A stretch of 64,000 nucleotides of DNA, from NCBI GenBank assembly GCA_009845425.1, contig VXZQ01000017.1, forward strand, positions 426,713 through 490,712, in the 5' to 3' direction. The notes below the pieces were generated by a model, which was not told where the DNA came from, ran no database searches, and saw nothing but the letters and a program-made list of their open reading frames with translations. Shown piece by piece: positions 20,042 through 28,607 of the stretch; position 1 is the first letter of the stretch; each line of letters begins with the position of its first letter. Both the position numbers and the translations under genes were made by a program. The DNA comes from Holophagales bacterium (GTDB taxonomy: Bacteria > Acidobacteriota > Thermoanaerobaculia > Multivoradales > Multivoraceae).

Positions 20042-20050
20042 CGACAGGGC
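20001..20050. repeat. Hairpin repeat, type B copy 2
   Basis: The core GGCGGCAGCGGGTCAGAAGA and the following CCCGCGCACCGACA match the copy at 17.3 kb. It includes the same perfect hairpin GCGGGTC-AGAA-GACCCGC. The 5' hairpin of copy 1 is replaced by GGCCGCCTCCGGCGGC-type sequence. The GTG start of trmB (20039-20041) is inside this copy. It lies between manC and trmB, 33 bases after the manC stop. Confidence 0.7.
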
Positions 20051-20082
20051 GGCGCCGGGCCAGACGAGGACGGGCGGCGCGC

Positions 20083-21138
20083 TCAGAGCAGATCCAGCCG
20101 GCCCCGGGCCACGAGCCGCTCCACGATCTCGCGGACGTCCTGGGCCCGCTCGCGCGGCACGACGAGAACGGAATCGCCGGTGCGCACGACGGCGAGACCC
20201 TCCACGCCGATCACCGCCACCGCGCCTTCGTCCGCGAACAGGAGGTTGTCGCGGGCATCGACCGCAAGCGTGTCGCCCACCGTCCGGTTGCCGTCCCCAT
20301 CCGCCGGCAGTGCCTCGGCCAGCAGTCCCCAGGATCCGATGTCGTTCCAGCCGCAGTCGGCCACCACGCAGCCGATCGAGTCGAGCCGCTCCATCAGCCC
20401 GTAGTCGATCGAGATCGACTCGAGGCCGGCGTAGATCTCGCGGCGGCGGGCGGCGTCCAGACCGTCCGCCACCAGCCGCTCGATGCCGGTGGCAAGTTCC
20501 GGCAGGTGCTCGCGGTAGAGATCGAGCAGCACGGTGCCCCGAAACAGAAAGATGCCGGCGTTCCAGAAGTGGCGGCCCGATGCCTTGAAGCGCGCCGCCG
20601 TCTCCGCGTCCGGCTTCTCGGTGAACCGCAGCACGGGCTGAACGCCCAGGGGCTCGGCCGGCGCCTCGAGTTCCAGGTAGCCGTACCCGGTCTCGGGCCA
20701 GGCCGGTGCGATGCCGACCGTGACGACCTCGTGGTCGCCGCGCTCCACCGCCGCCGCGCCCCGGCTGAGCGCCTCGCGGAATGCGTCCTCGTCGGCGACC
20801 CAGTGGTCGGACGGCATGACCGCGATCACCTCCCGACGCGCCGCTTCCGGCATCGTCCGCACCGCCCAGCCGATCGCCGGCGCCGTGTTCCGTCCGCTCG
20901 GCTCACCCAGGATGCGCGAGGAGTCGAGGCCGGGCAGCTCGGCGGCGACCGCGGCCGCGAGTTCCTCGGTCGTGCAGACCCAGGTCCGCTCGGCACCGCA
21001 CAACGGCTCGACCCGGCGCGCGGTCGCGGCCACCAGGGAACCGCCGCCCAGCAGGTCGAGGAGTTGCTTGGGGCGACGCCGGCGGCTCAGGGGCCAGAAG
21101 CGGGAACCGATGCCGCCGGCCAGGATCAGACCGATCAT
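20083..21138 (-). CDS. manC: Mannose-1-phosphate guanylyltransferase
   Basis: This 351-residue nucleotidyltransferase begins with the GDP-mannose pyrophosphorylase signature LILAGGIGSRFWPLSR...PKQLLDL. Further family motifs are GRNTAPAIG, the metal-binding MPSDHWV, ETGYGYLE, FTEKPD and FWNAGIFLF. It makes GDP-mannose from mannose 1-phosphate and GTP for surface polysaccharide or glycosylation. It is the monofunctional type without an isomerase domain. It starts 7 bases after the flavoprotein gene. Confidence 0.92.
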   Translation of the reverse strand: MIGLILAGGIGSRFWPLSRRRRPKQLLDLLGGGSLVAATARRVEPLCGAERTWVCTTEELAAAVAAELPGLDSSRILGEPSGRNTAPAIGWAVRTMPEAARREVIAVMPSDHWVADEDAFREALSRGAAAVERGDHEVVTVGIAPAWPETGYGYLELEAPAEPLGVQPVLRFTEKPDAETAARFKASGRHFWNAGIFLFRGTVLLDLYREHLPELATGIERLVADGLDAARRREIYAGLESISIDYGLMERLDSIGCVVADCGWNDIGSWGLLAEALPADGDGNRTVGDTLAVDARDNLLFADEGAVAVIGVEGLAVVRTGDSVLVVPRERAQDVREIVERLVARGRLDLL

Positions 21139-21145
21139 CTGTCGC

Positions 21146-21865
21146 TCAGTCGGCGTCGGCGGCCGTCCGCCCCGGCCGCCCGGAGTGCCACCGGGCGACC
21201 TCGGCCAGCGACTTGCGCCGCAGGTCGGGCACCTCGCAGTCCGGGGCCGGATAGCCGATCGGGAACAGGATGTACGGCTTCTCGTTCCGCGGGCGATTCA
21301 GGATCTCGCTCAGGAACCCCATCGGGCTCGGCGTGTGGGTCAGCGTGGCGAGCCCCATCCGGTGAAGGGCCGCGATGAACAGGCCGCAGGCGATGCCGAC
21401 GCTCTCCTTCACGTAGTAGTTCTTCCGTTTCGCTCCGTCCTCGTCGACGCCGTAGAGCTCGGCGAACACGACGACGATCCACGGCACGGTGGTCAGGAAC
21501 GGCTTTCGCCAGTCCGTGCCCAACGGCTTGAGCGCTTCCAGCCATTCGTCCGGCATCCGCCCTCCGAGGTAGCTGTGCTTCTCCTCCGCCTCAGCCGCTT
21601 CGCGGATCCGCGCCTTGACCTCCGGGTCGCTCACGGCGACGAATCGCCACGGCTGGCGATGAGCCCCCGAGGGCGCGGTCGACGCCGCCTCGATCGCTCG
21701 TTCGATCAACCGCCGCGGCACCGGCTCGTCGGTGAAGAACCGGACGCTCCGCCGGCTGTCGAACTCCTCGAAGATCCCGTCGGCCCGGCGCTCCATCTCG
21801 GCCGGCTCCAGGCGCTCCGGCCGGTAGGGAACGAACACCGGGCGCTCAGGGCCGCCGCTACCCAC
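21146..21865 (-). CDS. Nitroreductase-fold flavoprotein, iodotyrosine deiodinase-like
   Basis: This protein of about 239 residues starts at a GTG at 21865 that overlaps the upstream stop. The FMN-binding nitroreductase fold shows SRRSVRFFTDEPVP and TAPSGAHRQPWRFVAVSDP. The C-terminal block LTHTPSPMGFLSEILNRP followed by NEKPYILFPIGYPAPDCEVPD closely resembles the IYD subfamily, which removes halogen from halotyrosines. Substrate lid residues around EEKHSYL..MPDEW are also IYD-like. Dehalogenation is known for the family but is an inference here. Classical nitroreductase activity is the alternative. Confidence 0.82.
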   Translation of the reverse strand: MGSGGPERPVFVPYRPERLEPAEMERRADGIFEEFDSRRSVRFFTDEPVPRRLIERAIEAASTAPSGAHRQPWRFVAVSDPEVKARIREAAEAEEKHSYLGGRMPDEWLEALKPLGTDWRKPFLTTVPWIVVVFAELYGVDEDGAKRKNYYVKESVGIACGLFIAALHRMGLATLTHTPSPMGFLSEILNRPRNEKPYILFPIGYPAPDCEVPDLRRKSLAEVARWHSGRPGRTAADAD

Positions 21866-22946
21866 TCGCGCGCTCGAGCTCGTCCTCGACCACCTCGGCC
21901 AACTGTTCGTAGGCGACCGCACCGGCAAGCGGCCGGCCGTTGACGAACAGCGCCGGCGTCCCGTTCACTCCGACCTCGATCCCCGCGCGCCGGTCGGCGT
22001 CCACCCGCTCGGCGATGTCATCCTGCTCCAGGCAGGCGGTGAACGCCTCGGCGTCGAGGCCGGCCCGCTCCGCCTTGTCCTTCAGGTCGTCCAGGGTCAG
22101 GGTGTCCTGCTCGTCGAACATCAGGTCGTGCAGCTCCCAGAAGCCGCCGAGGTCCTGGGCGCAGACACCCGCCTCGGCGGCGGCCTGGGCGTTCGGATGG
22201 ATCGCGTGCAGCGGGAAGTGGCGGAACACGAGCCGCACCTGCTCCGGGTACTCCTCCAGGACCCGCTCCAGCGTCGGCAGGACGCTCTTGCAGTAGGGGC
22301 ACTCGAAGTCCGACCACTCGACGATCGTGACCGGCGCCGCCGCCGCGCCCCGCACCGGCCCTTCGGCCGGATCGACCTCCAGACGGTAGGGCTCGAGCAG
22401 GTACTCGATCTCGTGGCCGTCCTCGAGCACATCGACGAAGCGCTGCTGCGCCAGGTAGGTTCGCACCTGGGGTTCGAGCTCTTCCCGCCCGCCCCGGATA
22501 CGCCCTTCGTTCTCCACGAAGAAGGCATCGACGTCCTCGTCCGTCACGCCGGCTTCGAGCCGCTCCATCTCTCCCGACCGCCAGTCCGCGACCTCGAGAC
22601 CCGCGCTTTCCGCGCTGGCCTCGATCAGCCGGTCGCGCACGATCCCTTCAAGGGTCCGCTCGAGCAGTCCATGACGCTCCGAGGCGACCTGCAGCTCGCA
22701 CTGAATGCGCTGCTGCTCCAGTTGATCGAGCTGCGCGGCGGCGCGTTCGAGCGCCTCGTCGTAGCCGATGTCCACGCCGTCGAGGCGCGCCGCGACCTGC
22801 TCCTCGCCCGGTTCGTCCTCCTGCGCCGCCGCCCCGGATTCCGGCCGCAGAACCAGGAAACCGATGACCGCCAGCAGGACCGCATAGAGGGCCAGATGGA
22901 GAGCCCAGGTCGGCCGGTTCCTGTGCTCGGAAGTGTCTGTGGTCAA
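21858..22946 (-). CDS. Membrane-anchored DsbA-family protein with SurA-like N-terminal domain
   Basis: This 362-residue protein starts at a TTG at 22946 behind a strong GAGGAGGGG ribosome site. An N-terminal helix (residues 14-33) anchors it. Residues 45-185 resemble the helical chaperone part of SurA-like proteins (GYDEALERAAAQLDQLEQQR; VTDEDVDAFFVENEGRI). Residues 195-360 are a DsbA thioredoxin domain with redox site FECPYC (Cys 216 and 219) and NGTPALFVNGR. It likely oxidises or isomerises disulfides in the periplasm. The combination suggests a chaperone fused to a thiol oxidoreductase. Confidence 0.85.
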   Translation of the reverse strand: MTTDTSEHRNRPTWALHLALYAVLLAVIGFLVLRPESGAAAQEDEPGEEQVAARLDGVDIGYDEALERAAAQLDQLEQQRIQCELQVASERHGLLERTLEGIVRDRLIEASAESAGLEVADWRSGEMERLEAGVTDEDVDAFFVENEGRIRGGREELEPQVRTYLAQQRFVDVLEDGHEIEYLLEPYRLEVDPAEGPVRGAAAAPVTIVEWSDFECPYCKSVLPTLERVLEEYPEQVRLVFRHFPLHAIHPNAQAAAEAGVCAQDLGGFWELHDLMFDEQDTLTLDDLKDKAERAGLDAEAFTACLEQDDIAERVDADRRAGIEVGVNGTPALFVNGRPLAGAVAYEQLAEVVEDELERASG

Positions 22947-22990
22947 GGTCCCCTCCTCTTTCGCGAGACTCTACCGGAGGGGTGGGAAAC

Positions 22991-23066
22991 TGTCGGTGCG
23001 TGTCGGTGCGTGTCGGTGCGCCGGCCTTCTGGCCGGCACAAGCGCGAGCCGCGAAGCGGCGAGCCA
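22991..23066. repeat. Hairpin repeat, type A copy 1, with tandem 10-mers
   Basis: Three exact tandem copies of TGTCGGTGCG occupy 22991-23020. The hairpin GCCGGCC-TTCT-GGCCGGC follows at 23020-23037, and a second palindrome GCCGC-GAA-GCGGC lies around 23047-23059. The hairpin stem is identical to that of the type B repeats, with a different loop. It occupies the gap between the dsbA-like start and the holB stop. Related copies are at 37.5 and 45.7 kb, and a fragment is at 29.28 kb. Confidence 0.75.
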
Positions 23067-23080
23067 GTGCAAGCCGACCG

Positions 23081-24043
23081 TCAAGGCGGTCCCATCAACA
23101 CGTTGACCGAACTCTCGAACCCGGTCTCCGGCCGATCTCGTCGCAACCGGCGGGCCGCCAGACCCTCGATGATGCGGCGCGGCTGAATGTACCGCTCCCG
23201 CAGCCGGTGGGCGTCCAGCAAATCGGCGGCCAGCGCCAGCGCTGCTGCTCGGTCGCTCCGGTCGTCTAGCGCAACGGCCGCCTCGGTCACGGCGGTCGCG
23301 ATTCGCGTCCAGCCCTGCCGGTCGCGAACGTCGTCAAGTCCCTTCTCTCCGATGTCGATCAGGAGCTCGGTCAGACCGGAGATCCACAGGGCGAACCCAC
23401 CATCGTCGGGCAAACGCCGCCAATGAGCCACCAGCTTCGCAATCCGTTCACTGTCCGTCACGACGCGCTTGCCACCGAGATAGACCGTCTGCGACCGGCT
23501 CCGCAACGTCGGCAGCAGTTCCTGGGCCGAATGGGTCAGCAGGAGGAAGTGCCTGGGCGTACTGCCGACCGGTTCCTCCAGGGTCTTGAGGAGGACGTTC
23601 GCGCCGAAGGGGTTGAGGGTCTCCGCCTCGCCGATGACGTACACCTGTCCTCGAGCCTCGAAAGGCGACATCTGGGCCGAGCGCACGACGGGCCTCACCA
23701 TGTCGACTCCGATATCGCGCGCCCCGGGTGGGCGTTCCAGCAGCATGAAGTCCGGATGAGACTGCCGAACACCCACGTCACCCTGGTTCCCGGCCGTGCG
23801 GCGCCTCTTCTCCGACTTCTCCTTGGCCCGGGCCTCGCTGGCATACCGCTCCGGATCGACCCGCTGGCAGTGCCGGCATTCGCCGCATGGTCGCTCCGCC
23901 CGCGCGCGCTCGCAAAGCAACGCGCGGCCAATCTCAAACGCGTAGTCGCGCCTTTCGGCCGGCGTCCCGCCGGAGACGATCACCGAGGTGTAGAGACGGC
24001 CGGCCGCGGCCAGCGGCATCAACCGGTCCGCGGTCCGGTTCAT
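23081..24043 (-). CDS. holB: DNA polymerase III delta' subunit (clamp loader)
   Basis: This 320-residue AAA+ fold protein has a zinc module ERPCGECRHCQRVD, the sensor-type segment QVYVIGEAETLNPFGANVLLKTLEEP and a LLTHSAQELLPTLRSRSQTV block (SRC-like RSRSQ). These are the normal landmarks of delta'/tau-type clamp loader subunits. No functional Walker A is apparent, as expected for delta'. An insertion rich in Lys and Arg (about residues 70-90) is unusual. The ATG overlaps the tmk stop, and the stop lies next to a hairpin repeat. Confidence 0.88.
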   Translation of the reverse strand: MNRTADRLMPLAAAGRLYTSVIVSGGTPAERRDYAFEIGRALLCERARAERPCGECRHCQRVDPERYASEARAKEKSEKRRRTAGNQGDVGVRQSHPDFMLLERPPGARDIGVDMVRPVVRSAQMSPFEARGQVYVIGEAETLNPFGANVLLKTLEEPVGSTPRHFLLLTHSAQELLPTLRSRSQTVYLGGKRVVTDSERIAKLVAHWRRLPDDGGFALWISGLTELLIDIGEKGLDDVRDRQGWTRIATAVTEAAVALDDRSDRAAALALAADLLDAHRLRERYIQPRRIIEGLAARRLRRDRPETGFESSVNVLMGPP

Positions 24044-24681
24044 GCGCCGGCCGCCTGGCTTAGCGGCCGCAGCAAGTCGCTGAGTTCGGCCTCGACCGCC
24101 CGCGCCACGTCGTCGATGGACGCCGTCGCGGCGATCACGCGGAAGCGCTCCGGCTCGGCGGCGATCCGCCGCCCGTACGCCTCGTGGACCCGGCGGTAGA
24201 AGGCCAGACTCTCCCGGTCGATGCGGTCGGCGGCCCCTTCGCGCCGCCGTCGCTGCGCCTCCTCCGGGGACAGCTCGAAGAACAGGGTGCGATCAGGCGC
24301 CCGGCAGCCCGTGGCCAGCCGGTCGGCCTCAGCGATGACCCCCTGCGGAACTCCGCGGCCGCCGCCCTGGTAGGCGTACGTCGAGTCAGTGAAGCGGTCG
24401 CACAGGACGACGGCGCCGGCCGCGACCGCCGGCTCGATCACCTCGATCAGGTGCTGCCGCCGGCTTGCGAACACCAGCATCAGCTCCACGACGCCGTCGA
24501 CCTGGGCCGCTTCCCGCCGCAGAAACAGCTCCCGCAGGAGATCGGCGAAGGGCGTGCCGCCGGGCTCGCGGGTGACCACGTGAGCGACGCCGCGGCGTTC
24601 GAGATCCGCCGCCACCCGCTTGAGTTGGGTCGATTTGCCGCTGCCGTCGAGACCCTCGAAGGTGATGAACAGGCCGGACAT
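24040..24681 (-). CDS. tmk: Thymidylate kinase
   Basis: This 213-residue P-loop kinase phosphorylates dTMP to dTDP. Walker A is FEGLDGSGKST (about residues 8-18). TREPGGTPFADLLRE binds the nucleotide, DRFTDSTYAYQGGGRG is the signature loop, and RRREGAADRI is the lid. The length is normal. It overlaps holB by four bases, a common tmk-holB arrangement, and follows the FAD-enzyme gene by 6 bases. Confidence 0.96.
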   Translation of the reverse strand: MSGLFITFEGLDGSGKSTQLKRVAADLERRGVAHVVTREPGGTPFADLLRELFLRREAAQVDGVVELMLVFASRRQHLIEVIEPAVAAGAVVLCDRFTDSTYAYQGGGRGVPQGVIAEADRLATGCRAPDRTLFFELSPEEAQRRRREGAADRIDRESLAFYRRVHEAYGRRIAAEPERFRVIAATASIDDVARAVEAELSDLLRPLSQAAGA

Positions 24682-24687
24682 TCGGGG

Positions 24688-26241
24688 TCATGCTAGCGCC
24701 GCGCTGAGGTGATCCGGACTCCGCAGCCGCGGCCAACGCCGTCGCAACTCCGCCGCATCGAGCCCAAGGCCCGCGGCGACCTGGACCGCCCGCCGTTCCA
24801 TGTCCTCCAGGTCGACCGGGTACGCGTTGCGTCGACGCGGGTCCAGGAGCCCGATCAGGTTCCAGCGCTCGATCGCCGGTCCCACCCACTCGGCCAGCGA
24901 CCCGCTCACGCCTGCGGACACGCACCGCTCGTCGAGTTCCTCGAACAGCCTGCGGCGGCCGTCTTCCGCGCCGAGGAACCCTTGCCAGCACCAACCGTCG
25001 CTCGGCGAGTCGAGGAGGCGCTGTCGCAGCTCGTCGAATGAGGCGGCCGCGAAGTAGACCATTGCCGGGGCGGCGAACCGCTCCATGTCGGGCATCGATC
25101 GATAGGCCGCGACGAGCAGCCGGTCGATGTGGTCCGCCTCGGCGGCCAGGAGACGCCCGTAGCGCGCCAGGAGGCCATCCGCGGGTAGCCCCTTCCGGCA
25201 GAGGTCGGCCACCCGCTCCACCGCGAGCAGGCTCCAGGCGATGCCGGTCGAGAACATCGGGTCGGCGAAGGCGTAGCTGTGCGGCAGGAGCAGCCAGCCG
25301 TGGCCGGCGGCGCGGTCGCGGCGGTAGGCGACACCCGACCGCGAAGCCATCGGCCGCAGCGGCTCGCTGTCCGCGAACTGGCGCGCCAGCGACGGGTACC
25401 GGCCCAGTAACGAAGCGAACACGGTCTCAGCGGCGCCCCCATGGTCCTCAGCCAGCAGGAAGCCAGCGCTCATCGATCCATCGTCGAACCGGAGCTGGTA
25501 CATCCAGCCCTCCTCAAGCAGGTGGTGCGAGGCGCTCCAGCGCTCGGGAAACGGCGAGTCCGGCCAGCCCTCGGCACGCTCGAAGGGCTCGACGCCGGCG
25601 AAGTGCGAGTAGACCAGGTTCGTCCGCAACCGCGGCGACGCCTCCCCCGCGCCCAGGCTGGCCGCCAGCGGCGAGCCGCCCGTCGCGTCGACCAGCAGGT
25701 CGGCCTCGACGATCCGGTCGCCCGCCCTGAGCCGGACCTGATCGCCGTCCGCGTCACCGGGAACCGAGATCACTTCGACCGCGGTCTCTTCCCGGCAGTC
25801 CACGCCCTCGGCCCGGGCGCGCTCGAACAGAAAGCAATCGACGTCCGCGCGCAGCCACTGGTTGTCCGCCGCGTCGTCGTCGGGCGAGGCGGCTACGACC
25901 AGCCGCCGACTGCTCGACGGCCCGGGCGAAAAGACCTCGCCCGGCTCGTGCTCGTAGAAGCAGAAGCCCCGCTTGAGTCCCCGGCCCACCTCCGGCAGCC
26001 GGCGGCGCCAGCGGCCGTGGGCGGCAAGGTCCCAAAGGTCGTCGAAGCCGTAGCGCGCCGCCAGCCGCTCGAGGGCGAGGTTGGCGAGCGGAGTCGACGA
26101 TTCGCCGAGCGCGAACCGCGGGTGGCGGCCCCGCTCCAGCAGGAGCACGTCCCGGCCTTCGGCAAGAAGCGCCCGCGCGAGGATCGAGCCGGCGAAGCCG
26201 CCGCCCGCGATCACTATCTCGCGTCGCTCAGCCGCAATCAC
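24688..26241 (-). CDS. FAD-dependent oxidoreductase, tryptophan-halogenase-like
   Basis: This flavoprotein has about 517 residues. The FAD Rossmann motif is IAGGGFAGSILARALLAEG at the N terminus. GESSTPLANLAL is similar to the GExT/SxP region of flavin halogenases, a central DATGG is present, and the C-terminal block ADPMFSTGIAWSLLAVERV matches the DPxFSxGIxxSL motif common in halogenases and geranylgeranyl reductases. I do not see the halogenase WxWxIP motif, so true halogenation is unproven. Start is a GTG at 26241; another GTG at 26265 is possible. It follows the radical SAM gene with a short overlap. Confidence 0.75.
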   Translation of the reverse strand: MIAAERREIVIAGGGFAGSILARALLAEGRDVLLLERGRHPRFALGESSTPLANLALERLAARYGFDDLWDLAAHGRWRRRLPEVGRGLKRGFCFYEHEPGEVFSPGPSSSRRLVVAASPDDDAADNQWLRADVDCFLFERARAEGVDCREETAVEVISVPGDADGDQVRLRAGDRIVEADLLVDATGGSPLAASLGAGEASPRLRTNLVYSHFAGVEPFERAEGWPDSPFPERWSASHHLLEEGWMYQLRFDDGSMSAGFLLAEDHGGAAETVFASLLGRYPSLARQFADSEPLRPMASRSGVAYRRDRAAGHGWLLLPHSYAFADPMFSTGIAWSLLAVERVADLCRKGLPADGLLARYGRLLAAEADHIDRLLVAAYRSMPDMERFAAPAMVYFAAASFDELRQRLLDSPSDGWCWQGFLGAEDGRRRLFEELDERCVSAGVSGSLAEWVGPAIERWNLIGLLDPRRRNAYPVDLEDMERRAVQVAAGLGLDAAELRRRWPRLRSPDHLSAALA

Positions 26242-27190
26242 CGCACACCGTCCGCCGCGGCACACCGGTTCGATTCATCTTCCGGATCGCCGCGACCCGG
26301 ACATCCCGGCACGACTCGCAACCCGACGCGACCTGATGGAGATCCCACGGATCGACCTGCACCGCCACGGAACCCTCGGCGGCATGCAGGCCCCCCGCCA
26401 GGGACTCCTCCAACAGCACCAGATCCGGAGGTGCGAACTCTCCGACCTCCCGCAGCCGCTCCAGCTCCCCGTTGCCGCCCCGCACCGGAATCAGGGCCAC
26501 CGACCGGGCCCCCGCGCGCGCCGCGTGACGCACGCCCTCCGAGACCCACTTCGCCTGCTCCGCCGCCTGGACGAAGGGTACGCCGACCAGTACGAACACC
26601 CGCAGATCCACGCCGTCCACGCTCAGTCGCTCCGCGGCCCGGTCGAACTGATCCAGAGTCAACTGCTTGCCCAGACGGGACAGCGCCTCCGGGTGCGCCG
26701 TCTCCAGGCCCATCGCCACCTCCAGCCGACCCGGCAAGCGGTCAGCGAAGCGACGCACCCGTTCGTCGACCAGCCGCGGATGGCATTCGACCACCACCCG
26801 CCGAAATCCGCCGGCCAGGCGGGCGATCGGTTCCAGGTCCGCCTCCGGCACCGCGTGCCGGTCGAAGAAGTTGCTCGCGTTGTACAGCTTGAGCTGGTCG
26901 CAGCGATCGAGTCCGGCTTCCCGAAGCAGGCCGGGAAGCTGCTCCAGCGCCGCCGACAACTGCGCCGGCAACGCCCCGGCAGGCGTCGGCCCGTCGATCG
27001 TGTAACGCCAGAGGTCGCAGAAGACGCAGGTGAAGGGGCATTCCGCGCCCGTCAGGAAGACAGTCGCCGAGGGCGTGGACTCACCCCCGGGGCCGCGCTC
27101 CAGCTCGACCGTCACTCCCTGGGGCCGCCACGGGTCGTGGACCGGTTTGGGCGGACGGAGCGCCCGAACCGCGACGTCCCAAGTCGGCAT
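26228..27190 (-). CDS. Radical SAM protein of unknown function
   Basis: This 320-residue protein has the radical SAM cluster motif ECPFTCVFCDLW (Cys 51, 55, 58; CX3CX2C). The TIM-barrel phrases LKLYNASNFFD, VECHPRLVD and VAMGLETAHPEALSRLGK follow. Four more cysteines are at the C terminus (two CxxC pairs near 291-294 and 316-319), which may bind a second iron-sulfur cluster or zinc. It is not a recognisable named enzyme. It lies 4 bases after the asparagine-synthase-like gene and overlaps the FAD-enzyme gene, so the three are probably co-translated. Confidence 0.85.
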   Translation of the reverse strand: MPTWDVAVRALRPPKPVHDPWRPQGVTVELERGPGGESTPSATVFLTGAECPFTCVFCDLWRYTIDGPTPAGALPAQLSAALEQLPGLLREAGLDRCDQLKLYNASNFFDRHAVPEADLEPIARLAGGFRRVVVECHPRLVDERVRRFADRLPGRLEVAMGLETAHPEALSRLGKQLTLDQFDRAAERLSVDGVDLRVFVLVGVPFVQAAEQAKWVSEGVRHAARAGARSVALIPVRGGNGELERLREVGEFAPPDLVLLEESLAGGLHAAEGSVAVQVDPWDLHQVASGCESCRDVRVAAIRKMNRTGVPRRTVCGDCG

Positions 27191-27194
27191 CCCC

Positions 27195-28523
27195 TCAGGC
27201 GTAGAGCGACTGGAAGTGCCGGCGGTACTGCTCCGGCGGCCGCTCGAAGGCGGCCGCGAACACGTCCTCCGAGGCCGCCCCCTCCTGGAAGCGGCGCTTC
27301 GGGAAGACCGGGAAGTCGACGCCGAGCACCCGCTTCATGCCGCGGCGCACGACCTCGCCCTTCAGCTCGTACAGCGCCTCGTGGGAGCCGCCGACCAGGG
27401 TCGCGAAGGGAATCGCTTCGGCCACCGCGATGACCGCCGGCCGGGTAAACGGACTGAAGCCCTGGAAGCCGAGCAGACGCGCCGGGGCGTGGGTGCGGAC
27501 CGTGGCCCGGCCAAGGCCGCCCGAGTAGGTCTGGGAGTGCTTGATCGCGTCGACGCCCCAGCCCTCCTGGTAGAGCATCGAGTTGTTGACCACGCTGGTG
27601 ATCGTCAGCTCGTGGTTCTCCTCCAGCGGGTAGTCCTTCAGGTTCTCGTCGCCGCCGTCGCCATCGACCAGCAACCGCCAGTCGGGGTAGCGGGCCCGAA
27701 TCCCCCGCAGCAGCGCGAGGCCGACCGCGGCGCACTCGACGTCGAGCGGCTTGTAGTCCTCGATCACCTCGACCGCCCCCAGGGGATCGACGGCCGCGGC
27801 GTCGGCCTCGATCTCCTCGCCCAGCATCTCGAGGTCCATGCGACGCAGAAACTCCCGCGCCTGCGTCGCATCACCGGCGCCGGCGCCGACCCGAAGGGTG
27901 AACGCCTTGAGTCGCGCGGCGCTCTGGCCAGACTCGAGCAGCGCGCGGTTCAGCGCCACCAGCACCGCCCCGCTGTCGATCCCGCCCGAGAAGCACACCC
28001 CGATCGGCTCCCGGGCGCGGCCGGCCGGCAGCGCGGCGAGCCAGCCGCGGAGCTCGAACATCAGCGCCCCTACGTAGCGCTCCCCGATCAGGTCGGGATC
28101 GGGCGGCAGCGTGCCCCGGGGCGGGTCGAAGAAGCGCTCGTGGGTCGGGTTCGGGTCCGGGCAGCCGACCAGGCGCAGCGTCGTCGCGTGGTGCGCGGGG
28201 ACCATCCGCGTGTAGGTCGGATGGAACTGGTCGAGATAGCCCTCGGCGGCGAGGCAGTCCCTGATCTCGTCAATGCGCTGGGCGACGACCAGCATCGGCC
28301 CCGAAGACTCCTTGGCCAGGAAGTAGCGCATCGGCCGGTCCAGGCTGCGGGCCATCACGACGTCCACGCCGCGACGGGCGGCCAGAGCGAACGAACCGTC
28401 GATCCCGAGCACCGCCTCGGGCCCGTCGAGCAGGCGGCCTCGCGCCTCGTCCGGCGTCAGCGTCCAGAGGCGCTGTTCGCTGTCGTCGATCAGGTTGAGC
28501 ACACGGGCGATGGGCTTGTCCAC
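27195..28523 (-). CDS. Asparagine-synthase-like amide ligase lacking the glutaminase nucleophile
   Basis: This protein has 442 residues. The GTG start at 28523 is behind GGAGGAAAG. The ATP pyrophosphatase domain is clear: CFSGGIDSGAV (179-184 is SGGIDS) and LVDGDGGDENLKDYP. Residues 35-90 keep the outline of a glutaminase-fold domain (IDGSFALA...ARS...PMRYF), but the N-terminal catalytic cysteine expected at position 2 is absent. The enzyme therefore probably adenylates a carboxylate and uses an amine other than glutamine-derived ammonia, as in beta-lactam synthetases. The substrate is unknown. It is the first gene of the long minus-strand operon. Confidence 0.85.
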   Translation of the reverse strand: MDKPIARVLNLIDDSEQRLWTLTPDEARGRLLDGPEAVLGIDGSFALAARRGVDVVMARSLDRPMRYFLAKESSGPMLVVAQRIDEIRDCLAAEGYLDQFHPTYTRMVPAHHATTLRLVGCPDPNPTHERFFDPPRGTLPPDPDLIGERYVGALMFELRGWLAALPAGRAREPIGVCFSGGIDSGAVLVALNRALLESGQSAARLKAFTLRVGAGAGDATQAREFLRRMDLEMLGEEIEADAAAVDPLGAVEVIEDYKPLDVECAAVGLALLRGIRARYPDWRLLVDGDGGDENLKDYPLEENHELTITSVVNNSMLYQEGWGVDAIKHSQTYSGGLGRATVRTHAPARLLGFQGFSPFTRPAVIAVAEAIPFATLVGGSHEALYELKGEVVRRGMKRVLGVDFPVFPKRRFQEGAASEDVFAAAFERPPEQYRRHFQSLYA

Positions 28524-28607
28524 GGTCTTTCCTCCAGGCCAACAGCATGTCCGCGCCGACACGATCCGACCACGATCGGCCGTCACCTGCATGGTACTGT
28601 CCCGGCG

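Noticed and set aside
22991..23020. Three tandem 10-mers that could suggest a CRISPR array
   Set aside because: The units are adjacent without spacers and are part of a hairpin repeat. No cas gene is in the window.
24688..28523. Lasso-peptide or other RiPP cluster around the asparagine-synthase-like gene
   Set aside because: No precursor peptide, leader peptidase or RRE-domain gene was found beside it.
26241..28523. Asparagine synthetase AsnB
   Set aside because: The N-terminal catalytic cysteine is missing and the ATP-domain motif DGDGGDEN differs from the usual AsnB form, so the narrow name is not used.
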